Below are positions 1 to 6,978 of a stretch of 15,549 nt of DNA, piece after piece. Positions within the stretch are counted from its first letter, which is position 1, and every line of letters starts with the position of its first letter. Source of the stretch: Woeseiaceae bacterium (lineage in GTDB: Bacteria; Pseudomonadota; Gammaproteobacteria; Steroidobacterales; Woeseiaceae); the NCBI GenBank assembly GCA_022866645.1, contig JALHUQ010000276.1:1-15549 (forward strand), in the 5' to 3' direction. The position numbers were made by a program, and so were the translations under genes. Below the pieces are notes generated by a model, which made no database searches, had not been told where the DNA came from, and was given only the letters and a program-made list of their open reading frames with translations.

Positions 1-418
1 ATCCCCGAACCAGTCGTGTCGCCATATGCTTAAGCTGCGCGAGTTCAACTTGCAGCTTGCCTTCAAAACTCCGCGCACGCTGCGCGAAAATATCCAGTAT
101 CAAACCAGCACGGTCCAGCACACGACAGTTTAACTCGCGCTCGAGGTTTCGTTCCTGACTGGGGCTCAAAGAGGCGCAGGAAATCACCAGCTCAGCCCTG
201 TTTTCCTGGACCAGTGTCTTGAGCTCTTCCAGCTTCCCTTTGCCGATGAAATAACGCGGATCCGGTCGCTTTCGCGACGTAATCAATTCGCCCGCCACGA
301 ACGCGCCCGCGGAGATCGCCAGTTCGGCAAACTCTTCGCGTTCGGACTTATCAGGTAATCCGACGGAACTTGCGTGGATCAGGATTGCTCGTTCGCCACT
401 TTGCGGTCGTTCAAACAA
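1..418 (-). CDS. hflX: GTPase HflX, N-terminal part (cut by window edge)
   Basis: This is the first 139 codons of HflX, a ribosome-associated GTPase that splits or rescues stalled ribosomes. The visible part is the N-terminal HflX domain. It carries the family stretches YFIGKGKLEEL, LSPSQERNLER, DRAGLILDIFAQRA and EGKLQVELAQLKHMATRLVRG-type sequence (about residues 55-139). The GTPase domain lies beyond the left edge. The start is TTG at 418-416: the reading frame has a TGA 11 codons upstream and no ATG before the domain, the protein then begins MFERPQSGE like E. coli MFDRYDAGE, and a GGGGAG ribosome site (425-430) lies 6 nt upstream. The gene follows hfq by 35 bp, as in E. coli, so the two are probably co-transcribed. 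Identification is secure; the non-ATG start is inferred. Confidence 0.93.
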   Translation of the reverse strand, partial: MFERPQSGERAILIHASSVGLPDKSEREEFAELAISAGAFVAGELITSRKRPDPRYFIGKGKLEELKTLVQENRAELVISCASLSPSQERNLERELNCRVLDRAGLILDIFAQRARSFEGKLQVELAQLKHMATRLVRG

Positions 419-453
419 ACACGACTCCCCGCCGAGGTGGCGTCACTATAAGC

Positions 454-702
454 TTACTCGTCATCATCTCCAGCTTCGTCGTCCGGCATGGGAAGACGCA
501 CATTGCGCGACGGCACGACCGTCGATATCGCATGTTTGTAAACCATCTGGTTAACACTGTTCTTGAGCAGAACCACAAATTGATCAAACGAATCCACCTG
601 ACCTTGCAGCTTGATGCCGTTCACAAGGTAGATGGAAACCGGGACTTTTTCCTTCCGCAGGATATTCAGGAATGGATCTTGCAATGTTTGCCCTTTAGCC
701 AT
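454..702 (-). CDS. hfq: RNA chaperone Hfq (short, acidic-tailed)
   Basis: Hfq is a hexameric Sm-like RNA chaperone that pairs small RNAs with mRNAs. The 82-residue protein is nearly identical to E. coli Hfq through residue 66. Visible sites are the proximal-face Q8 and YKH motif (K56, H57), distal-face Y25 in SIYLVNG, and rim residues R16-K17-E18-K19, where E. coli has RRER. The E. coli protein continues for about 36 residues after its core; here only 16 follow, ending in the acidic run DDEAGDDDE (residues 74-82). The ATG at 702 has a strong AAGGAG site 8 nt upstream (711-716). The gene follows miaA after 129 bp that hold an inverted repeat and an A-rich tract next to the ribosome site. Autoregulation through this leader is plausible, because Hfq represses its own mRNA in E. 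coli, but it is not shown here. Confidence 0.98.
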   Translation of the reverse strand: MAKGQTLQDPFLNILRKEKVPVSIYLVNGIKLQGQVDSFDQFVVLLKNSVNQMVYKHAISTVVPSRNVRLPMPDDEAGDDDE

Positions 703-709
703 GATTGGG

Positions 710-735
710 TCTCCTTATTCTTCATTTTTTGTTAT
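710..735 (-). promoter_or_regulatory. A-rich ARN-type tract over the hfq ribosome binding site
   Basis: On the minus strand the leader reads AAT-AAC-AAA-AAA, then TG, then AAG-AAT-AAG, running straight into GGAG. The seven triplets fit the A-R-N pattern bound by the Hfq distal face in enteric bacteria. The tract lies between the 10-bp inverted repeat and the hfq start and includes the Shine-Dalgarno sequence. It is a candidate site for Hfq to bind and block its own translation. Sequence pattern only. Confidence 0.4.
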
Positions 736-780
736 TGAATTTCGCCTTCCGGTGGCGCCGGTTGCCTATCGCGAAATTCA
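736..780 (-). repeat. 10-bp perfect inverted repeat in the hfq leader
   Basis: TGAATTTCGC at 736-745 is the exact inverted copy of GCGAAATTCA at 771-780, with 25 nt between them. The loop itself contains CCGG-N5-CCGG around a GGCGCC palindrome, so a second small hairpin is possible. In the hfq mRNA the stem would end just upstream of the A-rich tract and ribosome site. No T-run follows on either strand, so it is not an intrinsic terminator. It could be an RNA leader structure or a DNA operator. Confidence 0.55.
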
Positions 781-831
781 GCCTAAGCGTTCGAAAAGTC
801 TACCACACGCAAAAACACAACGATCTTCATT

Positions 832-1782
832 TCAGCCCAGTTTGCGCGCCAGATTAGCGGATATAGTGCCAATGGCGTCCGCTTCAAGCGGGTCCACCAA
901 AAACACTTCATTTTCGGAACGCAACCAGGTCAGCTGCCGCTTGGCGAGCTGTCGCGTTGCGAACAACGCCCGATCCGTCGCTTCCTGTCGCGAATACTCG
1001 CCGTCGAGGTAGGCCCAGAACTGTCTGTAACCCACTGATCGCATTGAGGAACTATTCCTGTCCAGCCCCGCTCGAGCACGCAAGGCCAACATCTCATTTT
1101 CAAAGCCGTTCCTGAGCATGCTGTCGAGACGCTGCTCAATACGCTGGTGCAAGACCGCGCGCGGTTCAATTTGCAGTGCGATTTTGATGTATTCAATGCC
1201 ATCCGGCTCCATTACAGCCTCGCGCTGCCATTCGCTGAGCGGCTTGCCGCTGATGTGAAAGACTTCCAGTGCGCGCTGTATCCTCTGACTGTCATTGGGA
1301 CTCAACCTGGCTGCCAGGGCTGGGTCCACTTTAAGCAGTTCGGCGTGCATAGCCGGCCAACCCAGGCGCTTCGCATCTGCATCAATTTGTTCGCGAATAC
1401 GGCTGTCGGCTGCCGGCAAATCCGCTATTCCTTCAGTCAACGCGCGAAAATACATCATCGTGCCGCCGACCAATAAAGGAATTCGCCCCTTGGCTACGCT
1501 GCAGGCTATGGCCAGTCGAGCATCACGGACAAAGTCGCCAGCGGAATAACTTTCTTCCGGATCGCGAATGTTGATCAGCTGGTGCGGCGCGCGGCGCAAG
1601 GTCTCAGCGTCCGGCTTCGCGGTACCAATGTCCATGCCGCGATAAACCAGTGCTGAATCGACGCTGATAATGTCACAAGGAAAGCGTTTGCTGAGACTGA
1701 TGGCAACATCCGTCTTGCCCGATGCAGTTGGCCCCATCAAGAGTACGGCTTTGGCGGTCACAGGACGGGCTTTAACGACCAC
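832..1782 (-). CDS. miaA: tRNA dimethylallyltransferase MiaA
   Basis: MiaA transfers a dimethylallyl group from DMAPP to N6 of A37 in tRNAs that read codons starting with U, making i6A. The 316-residue product has the same length as the E. coli enzyme. The P-loop GPTASGKT is at residues 17-24, the DSALVYRGMDIGTAKP segment with the conserved catalytic-type Asp at 42-57, GGTMMYFRAL at 106-115 and RSVGYRQFWAYL at 248-259. ATRQLAKRQLTWLR (275-288) is the usual family signature. The start is GTG at 1782-1780; it places M16 just before the P-loop exactly as in E. coli. This start overlaps the mutL stop by 11 bp and has no clear ribosome site, so translation is probably coupled to mutL. Confidence 0.97.
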   Translation of the reverse strand: MVVKARPVTAKAVLLMGPTASGKTDVAISLSKRFPCDIISVDSALVYRGMDIGTAKPDAETLRRAPHQLINIRDPEESYSAGDFVRDARLAIACSVAKGRIPLLVGGTMMYFRALTEGIADLPAADSRIREQIDADAKRLGWPAMHAELLKVDPALAARLSPNDSQRIQRALEVFHISGKPLSEWQREAVMEPDGIEYIKIALQIEPRAVLHQRIEQRLDSMLRNGFENEMLALRARAGLDRNSSSMRSVGYRQFWAYLDGEYSRQEATDRALFATRQLAKRQLTWLRSENEVFLVDPLEADAIGTISANLARKLG

Positions 1783-3526
1783 GCAAGAAAAGACGGTCTA
1801 GTTCAGACATTGTGACTGTTGTCCAGGTTGGACGGCCGTGATTGCACTGATCGGCGTGCTCAGTCTGCTCCATCTGCCGCAACAGGGCATTCATTTCGTC
1901 CAGCGACAACATCCGATTCGCGCGCACGGCATGGTGACAGGCCATCGTCGCGAGATAGTCATCCGCGGCGTCTGCTACGCGATTGCTGTGGCCCGCTTCG
2001 GACAGGTCGGACAGTACGTCCCGCAGCATCGTTTCAATATCGGAATTCTTCAGCAGTGCCGGTACTTCACGCACCGTTACACTGGTCAGGCCGGTGCGAT
2101 CCACGATCAGGCCGAGCGCCGCCAATGTCTCGCCGGATTCTTCGATGAGGTTGGCCTCACTTTCAGCTACTGCAATCGATTCCGGAACCAGCAAGGGCTG
2201 GCGAATCAGATTGCGGTCATCAAACCCTTTCTTCAGTCTTTCGTAGGTGATGCGTTCGTGAGCGGCATGCATGTCGACGATGACCAGACCGTCATTGTTT
2301 TCCGCCAATATGTAGACGCCGCCAATTTGTGCGACGGCAAACCCCAGTGGCGGGACCTCGCTACCGTGCGCCCGGGCATTCGTCGATGACGGCGCAGCCG
2401 CCATGGATCGGTAAGCTGCCAAAGTTTCACTAACGCCATGGGACGTCGGCCGCGTTTGCAGCGGCATCGAACTTTGATTGAAAACGGAATCGCGCGTCAT
2501 CGGAACAGGCGACACACTGTAACCACCGGGCCGGGTATTCTTCAGCGCGACATCCACCGACTGCGACACGACGCCATGGATGCGGCGGCCATCTCGAAAA
2601 CGGACTTCGTGTTTTGCCGGATGCGCGTTGGCATCAACGCTGGCGGGGTCCATCGTCAGGTTCAGGACATAAGCTGGAAATCGCCCGTGAAACAACACGT
2701 CGCGATAAGCGTGGCGCACCGCGTGTGCGAGCGTTTTGTCCGTGACGCTACGACCATTGACGAACCAGTACTGCATATCCGGTTGACTACGATTGAAGGT
2801 CGGCAAACCTATCCAGCCGGATAAGGCGATGCCGTCAGTTTCTCGTTCGATATAGACGCATTGATCTGCGAACGCGACGCCGCAAATCTTCGCAATGCGT
2901 TGTCGCTGATCTTCTTCTGACTTCGCCACCGGCACTTGCAACACAGTGCGTTGATTGTGCGTCAGCGTGAATCCGATTTCCGGACGCGACAGAGCCAGAC
3001 GGTGCACCCATTTTTCGATGTGCCCGAATTCGGTACGCTCGGTCCGCAGGAACCGCCGACGTGCTGGCGTGTTGTAGAAAAGATCGTGCACTTCGACGCT
3101 GGTTCCCTGCGGATGGGCCGCCGGTTTAGGCGCGCTCAGGACGCCCATGTTGGCCTCGACCTGCCAGGCGGCGCGATCGTCCGGGGTGCGCGAACACAAA
3201 GTCAGCCGCGCAACAGAAGCGATGCTTGGCAAGGCTTCGCCACGAAATCCCAGAGATGCGACAGCCTCAAGATCATCGAGGCTCGAAATCTTGCTGGTCG
3301 CATGACGCGACAATGCGAGTGCCAACTCCTGCTTGTCGATGCCTTTGCCGTCATCGCGAATCCGGATCAGCTTTTGTCCACCGGCGACGACATCGATTTG
3401 CACAGTCTGTGCCCCGGCATCCAGACTGTTCTCTACCAGCTCCTTCACAACAGACGCCGGGCGCTCAACAACCTCGCCGGCAGCGATTTGATTAATCAGG
3501 TGATCTGGGAGTAGCTGGATCGGCAT
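1772..3526 (-). CDS. mutL: DNA mismatch repair protein MutL (with endonuclease motif)
   Basis: MutL links MutS mismatch recognition to strand removal. The 584-residue protein has an N-terminal GHKL ATPase domain: E29 and N33 in KELVENSLDAG, D58-D59-G60 in IRDDGKGI, and GFRGEAL at 93-99. A proline- and serine-rich linker covers about residues 330-392, and a C-terminal dimerisation domain starts at about 395. The C-terminal domain contains D418-M-H-A-x2-E424-x4-E429, matching the DxHAx2Ex4E metal-binding motif of endonuclease-type MutL, together with ACHHAVRA (529-536), CNHGRP (561-566) and a terminal FLR (580-582). E. coli MutL lacks these and depends on MutH. By family knowledge, an endonuclease-active, MutH-independent mismatch repair is inferred. 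The ATG at 3526 has a weak ribosome site. The end overlaps miaA. Confidence 0.97.
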   Translation of the reverse strand: MPIQLLPDHLINQIAAGEVVERPASVVKELVENSLDAGAQTVQIDVVAGGQKLIRIRDDGKGIDKQELALALSRHATSKISSLDDLEAVASLGFRGEALPSIASVARLTLCSRTPDDRAAWQVEANMGVLSAPKPAAHPQGTSVEVHDLFYNTPARRRFLRTERTEFGHIEKWVHRLALSRPEIGFTLTHNQRTVLQVPVAKSEEDQRQRIAKICGVAFADQCVYIERETDGIALSGWIGLPTFNRSQPDMQYWFVNGRSVTDKTLAHAVRHAYRDVLFHGRFPAYVLNLTMDPASVDANAHPAKHEVRFRDGRRIHGVVSQSVDVALKNTRPGGYSVSPVPMTRDSVFNQSSMPLQTRPTSHGVSETLAAYRSMAAAPSSTNARAHGSEVPPLGFAVAQIGGVYILAENNDGLVIVDMHAAHERITYERLKKGFDDRNLIRQPLLVPESIAVAESEANLIEESGETLAALGLIVDRTGLTSVTVREVPALLKNSDIETMLRDVLSDLSEAGHSNRVADAADDYLATMACHHAVRANRMLSLDEMNALLRQMEQTEHADQCNHGRPTWTTVTMSELDRLFLRGR

Positions 3527-3536
3527 GCGAACTTAC

Positions 3537-3561
3537 TGGCGGGGTTAATCCGCCATTTTTT
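3537..3561 (+). terminator. Plus-strand terminator-like hairpin in the mutL leader
   Basis: TGGCGG (3537-3542) pairs perfectly with CCGCCA (3550-3555) across a 7-nt loop and is followed by six T residues (3556-3561) on the plus strand. That is the shape of an intrinsic terminator for transcription running antisense to mutL. No plus-strand gene is visible nearby. On the minus strand the same hairpin lies 11 bases before the mutL ATG and has no downstream T-run. The stem is short, so efficiency would be modest. Confidence 0.4.
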
Positions 3562-3593
3562 CAAATCCGCGGGCAAAAGTCTTGCTAAGAGAA

Positions 3594-4913
3594 TTATCCG
3601 CCCGTAAAAACCGGAATGCGTAGCGTCTGGCCAACTCGGATATTGTCTGTCGAGAGCTTATTTGCCTTGCGAATGACCGCTGGGGTTACGTTGTAGCGCG
3701 CGGCGATTTCGGAAATCGTGTCACCACGTGCGATGACGTAGCGCACCTGGCTGGAGGGTTCGCGACGCAGATCCATCGCGATCTGCGTATCCGGCGGTGG
3801 GTTCGTATAAAAGTAGCTGCGCACGCCGGCAAGAACTGCCCTGGCGAGGAGCGCCTGATGCCCTGCGTCTCTGAGCTTATTTTCTTCCGTCGAATTCGAA
3901 ATAAATCCGGTTTCGACCAGAATAGACGGCATATCCGCCGCTTTCAGGACGATCAGCGATTTTTGTTTTACCTCTTTGCTGTGCATCTTCGCCACTTTGC
4001 CAAGCTCGCGGCTCACATTGGCGCCAACGTCCAAACTGGCGCTCAGGGACGCGTTTTGTGACAAATCGAACAGGACCGACGCCAGAACTTCGTCTTTATC
4101 GTGCAAGGAAACGCCACCGACGCTGACAGGTGCTTTGTCGCGCTGCTCCAATTGCAGTACGGCCTCGTCGTTCGCTCCTTTCAGGTTCAAAGCGAATACA
4201 GACGCACCGCTTGCCCGCGAGTCATCAAACGCATCGGCATGAACGGAAATGAACAGGTCCGCTTTGTTGCTGCGAGCGATGGCAATGCGATCGCGATGTT
4301 CGACAAACACGTCGCGCTCGCGAATAAGCACCGCGCTCATGCCTGGCTCGGCATTGATACGGCGCGCAAGCTCCTTGCTGATGGCCAGCACGACGTCCTT
4401 CTCTTTCGAACGCCGCCCGGTAGCTCCGGGGTCGTGGCCACCGTGACCGGCGTCGATCGCAATGACGATGTCCCGCCCCGGCCGATATTCCTCGGACGCG
4501 CGTTTGACGGGTTGCAGGTTCCCGGCACGAGTCAGGTCGATAACCAGGCGGTCACCGTATTGGGCATTCGGCCCGGCCGTAAAGCTTCTCGAGCGTACGT
4601 TCTCGCTCAGATCGAGCACGACGCGCAGCTGGCCGTTGGAGCGAACCGCGCTGCGTATGGATCGAACGGCGCCCGCACCCTTCGGCAGTTTCGCCAGGGA
4701 TTCGGCAAGGCGGCTGTCTTTGAGATCAATGACGAGACGATCAGGTCCTCGCAGCGTGAAGATGTTGTGATCCACTGACTGGCTGAGATCCAGCACCACA
4801 CGGGTCTTTTCGTTCTCCGACCAGACGCGGACGTTTTCGACGGTCGAGCCTGCATTCGCTGCTGAACTGAGCAGTAAAACGAGTGAAATCAGAAATGGCC
4901 GCAAGCGAGTCAT
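3594..4913 (-). CDS. amiB: N-acetylmuramoyl-L-alanine amidase, AmiB type (AMIN-Amidase_3-LysM)
   Basis: This is a periplasmic zinc amidase that cuts the bond between MurNAc and the stem peptide to split septal peptidoglycan during cell separation. The 439 residues comprise a signal peptide (1-21, cleavage after ANA), an AMIN domain (about 24-128), an Amidase_3 domain (about 148-368) and a LysM repeat (about 391-435). Zinc and catalytic residues are visible: H157 in DAGHGGHDPG, E171, H225 in SVHAD and E334 in VETGFISN. The stretch at about 245-300 corresponds to the regulatory insert that blocks the active site in EnvC/NlpD-activated amidases, so control by such an activator is likely. The place between tsaE and mutL matches E. 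coli amiB; AmiC is the main alternative name. The ATG at 4913 lacks a clear ribosome site. Confidence 0.93.
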   Translation of the reverse strand: MTRLRPFLISLVLLLSSAANAGSTVENVRVWSENEKTRVVLDLSQSVDHNIFTLRGPDRLVIDLKDSRLAESLAKLPKGAGAVRSIRSAVRSNGQLRVVLDLSENVRSRSFTAGPNAQYGDRLVIDLTRAGNLQPVKRASEEYRPGRDIVIAIDAGHGGHDPGATGRRSKEKDVVLAISKELARRINAEPGMSAVLIRERDVFVEHRDRIAIARSNKADLFISVHADAFDDSRASGASVFALNLKGANDEAVLQLEQRDKAPVSVGGVSLHDKDEVLASVLFDLSQNASLSASLDVGANVSRELGKVAKMHSKEVKQKSLIVLKAADMPSILVETGFISNSTEENKLRDAGHQALLARAVLAGVRSYFYTNPPPDTQIAMDLRREPSSQVRYVIARGDTISEIAARYNVTPAVIRKANKLSTDNIRVGQTLRIPVFTGG

Positions 4914-4951
4914 CAGGACATAAGTCGATTATTGATGGATTATGTCGGACG

Positions 4952-4979
4952 AGTATACGAATCCTGCGAGAAAATCCAA
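4952..4979 (-). promoter_or_regulatory. Candidate sigma70-type promoter upstream of amiB
   Basis: On the minus strand TTGGAT (4974-4979) and TATACT (4952-4957) are separated by 16 bp in an AT-rich 100-bp gap between tsaE and amiB. The -10 is a 5/6 match to consensus; the -35 keeps only TTG. A start near 4945 would give an mRNA leader of about 30 nt. It would add a second entry point for amiB-mutL-miaA-hfq-hflX. Confidence 0.4.
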
Positions 4980-5013
4980 GGAATTTCGCTTCAAAATTAT
5001 GAAGATACCGAAC

Positions 5014-5466
5014 TTAGTTAATCTTCTGAGTCATTGTCTGGCCGCGCTCCGACAGTCCCGTAAGGCGAGCGTTTCGGGCGGGTCCCTGATAAAGAAACTC
5101 GATACCAAGATCCGCCTCCGCCGCCAGACTCGGCGCGCGATCGGGCCACTCCACCAGGCACAAGCCGTCGTCCAGCTCATCGAAACCCAGGTAGAGCAGC
5201 TCCTCTTCCTTGGTAATTCTATATAAATCAATATGATAGATATTTCCTGATGCGAGCTGGTAAGGCTCCACCAGCGTGTAGGTGGGGCTGGGGACAGCGC
5301 CAATATGGCCGGCGGCTTTGATGAGAGCCCGGGCGAACGTTGATTTTCCTGCGCCCAACTCACCGCTCAGCAGGATCGTCCAGCCCGCGCGATCCTCCGG
5401 CAACGCCGCATAGATCTCACCGGCCAGCGCCATCGTGGCTTGCTCGTCAGCCAGAAACCGCGTCAC
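5014..5466 (-). CDS. tsaE: tRNA t6A biosynthesis ATPase TsaE
   Basis: TsaE is the small ATPase that works with TsaB and TsaD to make threonylcarbamoyl-A37 in tRNAs reading ANN codons. The 150-residue protein shows a P-loop GELGAGKS at 35-42, the SPTYTLVEPY segment at 60-69, HIDLYR with D80, and LVEWPDR with E106 and W107, all typical of the family. The start is GTG at 5466-5464, and it overlaps the nnr stop as GTGA (4-nt overlap), which indicates translational coupling. This start gives an N-terminus MTRFLADEQA that lines up with E. coli TsaE; the next in-frame ATG (residue 12) would cut into the domain. Its essential partners TsaB and TsaD are not in the window. Confidence 0.96.
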   Translation of the reverse strand: MTRFLADEQATMALAGEIYAALPEDRAGWTILLSGELGAGKSTFARALIKAAGHIGAVPSPTYTLVEPYQLASGNIYHIDLYRITKEEELLYLGFDELDDGLCLVEWPDRAPSLAAEADLGIEFLYQGPARNARLTGLSERGQTMTQKIN

Positions 5467-6941
5467 GGGTTCGACACACCCGGCAGTGCCGCAATGAGGT
5501 CCGATGCCAACATTCCGCGCTCGCCGTCGAGAGCCGCAACATCGCCCGCCCGCGCATGGAGTTCAACGCCTGTTTTTGCGGCATCCGAAAGCGACAGGCC
5601 TTGCGCCAGCATTGCGGCGATAACGCCCGTCAGGGCATCCCCCATCCCGGCTGCTGCCATGCCCGGATTTCCCGCGCTACAGACAAACGGCAGTCCTGCA
5701 TCCGATGAAATCAGCGTTCCGGCCCCTTTTAAGACAATAACGCCGCCATACTTTCCGGTCAGTTCAGCAAGGGCACCCGGTCGGTCGGCCTGGACTTGTG
5801 CCGCGTTGATTCCGAGCAAAGTGGCGGCCTCGCCGGGGTGCGGCGTTATGACGCGGTTGCTGGCGTTTTCCGGCATGGCGGCAAGCAAATTCAGGGCGTC
5901 AGCATCCCAAACGGACGCTTTGTTCGACCCCCGTACCACGGCGTAGCACTGTCGCGCCCAGTCCGACAGACCAAGTCCGGGCCCAAAGGCTATAACATCT
6001 GCCTTTTCAATGAGTTCTGACAGATGTCCAGAACCGGAAATGCCGTGGGACATGAGTTCAGGCCGGGCAGCCGAGATCAGCGCCGCGTGCTCGGAGTGTG
6101 TCGCCACGCTTACGCGGCCGGCGCCAGAGCGAAGCGCGGCTTCGCCGCAAAGCCTCGCGGCACCCGGCATGCCTGGCCCGCCCCCGATGACCAGCACATG
6201 CCCAAAGTCACCCTTGTGAGCGCCGCGGGCACGGCGCGGGAGCAATGCGGCCAGCTGCTCGTCGTCCATTCTTTTGTAGATGGCTTTGATACCGGCCCGG
6301 CAGTCCTCACCAATATCAAGATCGGAAAAAGTCAGTTCACCGCAGTAATTTCGACCGGACCCCAGGAACAGTCCCGCTTTCAGCCCGACAAAGGTCGTCG
6401 TCAGGTCGGCAGCGACCGCGGAGCCCATAATCGCGCCTGTATCCGCGTTAACGCCTGTCGGAATGTCCATTGCATGAACGCTTGCCGGGTGCTGATTCAG
6501 GGCCGCGACCGCGGCCGCATAGCTACCCGCAACATCGCGCTCAAGACCACTGCCCAGAATGGCGTCGACGAGCAGTTCGGCTTGCGCATCCAGTTCGCCG
6601 GCCCACGGCATCACAATGCCGCCCTCGGCAGCAAAATCAGCGTAGGCGGTCGCGGCATCACCGCTCAGCGATTCCGGGGCTAGCAGCGACAGGACTGAGA
6701 CGACGACGCCCTCGTGCGCCGCAAGTCTCGCGACCACGTAGCCATCGCCGCCGTTATTGCCTGCGCCACAAACCACCTGCCACCGCCTGGCGTTCGGATA
6801 ATGGCTACGCGCAACATTCAGTGCTGCAGCGCCAGCACGCTTCATTAAGGTATAGCCTGGAATGCCATGATCTTCGATGGCGCGGCGGTCCATCTCCCGA
6901 ACAGAAGCGACCGAATAGATGTTTGCGGGTAAGGATTGCAT
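5463..6941 (-). CDS. nnr: Bifunctional NAD(P)H-hydrate epimerase / ADP-dependent dehydratase
   Basis: This two-domain enzyme repairs damaged NADH and NADPH hydrates: the N-terminal YjeF_N domain epimerises R- to S-NAD(P)HX, and the C-terminal ribokinase-like domain dehydrates S-NAD(P)HX using ADP. The product is 492 residues long. Epimerase motifs are CGAGNNGGDG (58-67), D127 in DAILGSG and MDIPTGVNADTG (158-169). Dehydratase motifs are HKGDFGHVLVIGG (242-254), GPGLG (320-324), HPGE (368-371), KGAGT (405-409) and NPGMAAAGMGDALTG (425-439) with the conserved D435. It is the first gene of the minus-strand run and overlaps tsaE by 4 nt. The ATG at 6941 has no Shine-Dalgarno sequence; a perfect TATAAT lies 7 nt before it, suggesting a leaderless or almost leaderless mRNA. 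Confidence 0.97.
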   Translation of the reverse strand: MQSLPANIYSVASVREMDRRAIEDHGIPGYTLMKRAGAAALNVARSHYPNARRWQVVCGAGNNGGDGYVVARLAAHEGVVVSVLSLLAPESLSGDAATAYADFAAEGGIVMPWAGELDAQAELLVDAILGSGLERDVAGSYAAAVAALNQHPASVHAMDIPTGVNADTGAIMGSAVAADLTTTFVGLKAGLFLGSGRNYCGELTFSDLDIGEDCRAGIKAIYKRMDDEQLAALLPRRARGAHKGDFGHVLVIGGGPGMPGAARLCGEAALRSGAGRVSVATHSEHAALISAARPELMSHGISGSGHLSELIEKADVIAFGPGLGLSDWARQCYAVVRGSNKASVWDADALNLLAAMPENASNRVITPHPGEAATLLGINAAQVQADRPGALAELTGKYGGVIVLKGAGTLISSDAGLPFVCSAGNPGMAAAGMGDALTGVIAAMLAQGLSLSDAAKTGVELHARAGDVAALDGERGMLASDLIAALPGVSNP

Positions 6942-6948
6942 CGGGGCG

Positions 6949-6954
6949 ATTATA
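6949..6954 (-). promoter_or_regulatory. -10 element of the nnr operon
   Basis: On the minus strand a perfect TATAAT ends 7 nt before the nnr ATG, so the expected start of transcription falls at or next to the first base of the start codon. No good -35 hexamer (best TTCGTT or GTTCGT at 16-17 bp) and no extended TGn are visible. The element overlaps the opposing -10 of queG. Confidence 0.5.
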
Positions 6955-6956
6955 CT
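6951..6956 (+). promoter_or_regulatory. -10 element of queG-ppk2
   Basis: On the plus strand TATACT (5/6 match to consensus) precedes the queG ribosome site AAGGA (6967-6971) and TTG start (6979). Predicted transcription start is about 6963, giving a leader of about 16 nt. No clear -35 is visible. Four of its six bases are shared with the nnr -10 on the other strand. Confidence 0.45.
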
Positions 6957-6978
6957 GCGCTTGCAGAAGGAACGAACA

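Noticed and set aside
370..738. Open frame on the plus strand opposite hfq
   Set aside because: It lies over hflX and hfq on the other strand, and its residues resemble no family I know.
736..780. Intrinsic terminator between miaA and hfq
   Set aside because: The inverted repeat has a long loop and no T-run after it on either strand.
4101..4778. 225-codon plus-strand open frame opposite amiB
   Set aside because: Shadow frame of a certain gene with no domain or start signals.
6919..6978. Upstream extension of queG to ATG at 6919
   Set aside because: This segment overlaps the first codons of nnr and contains both -10 elements; the extra residues have no family counterpart.
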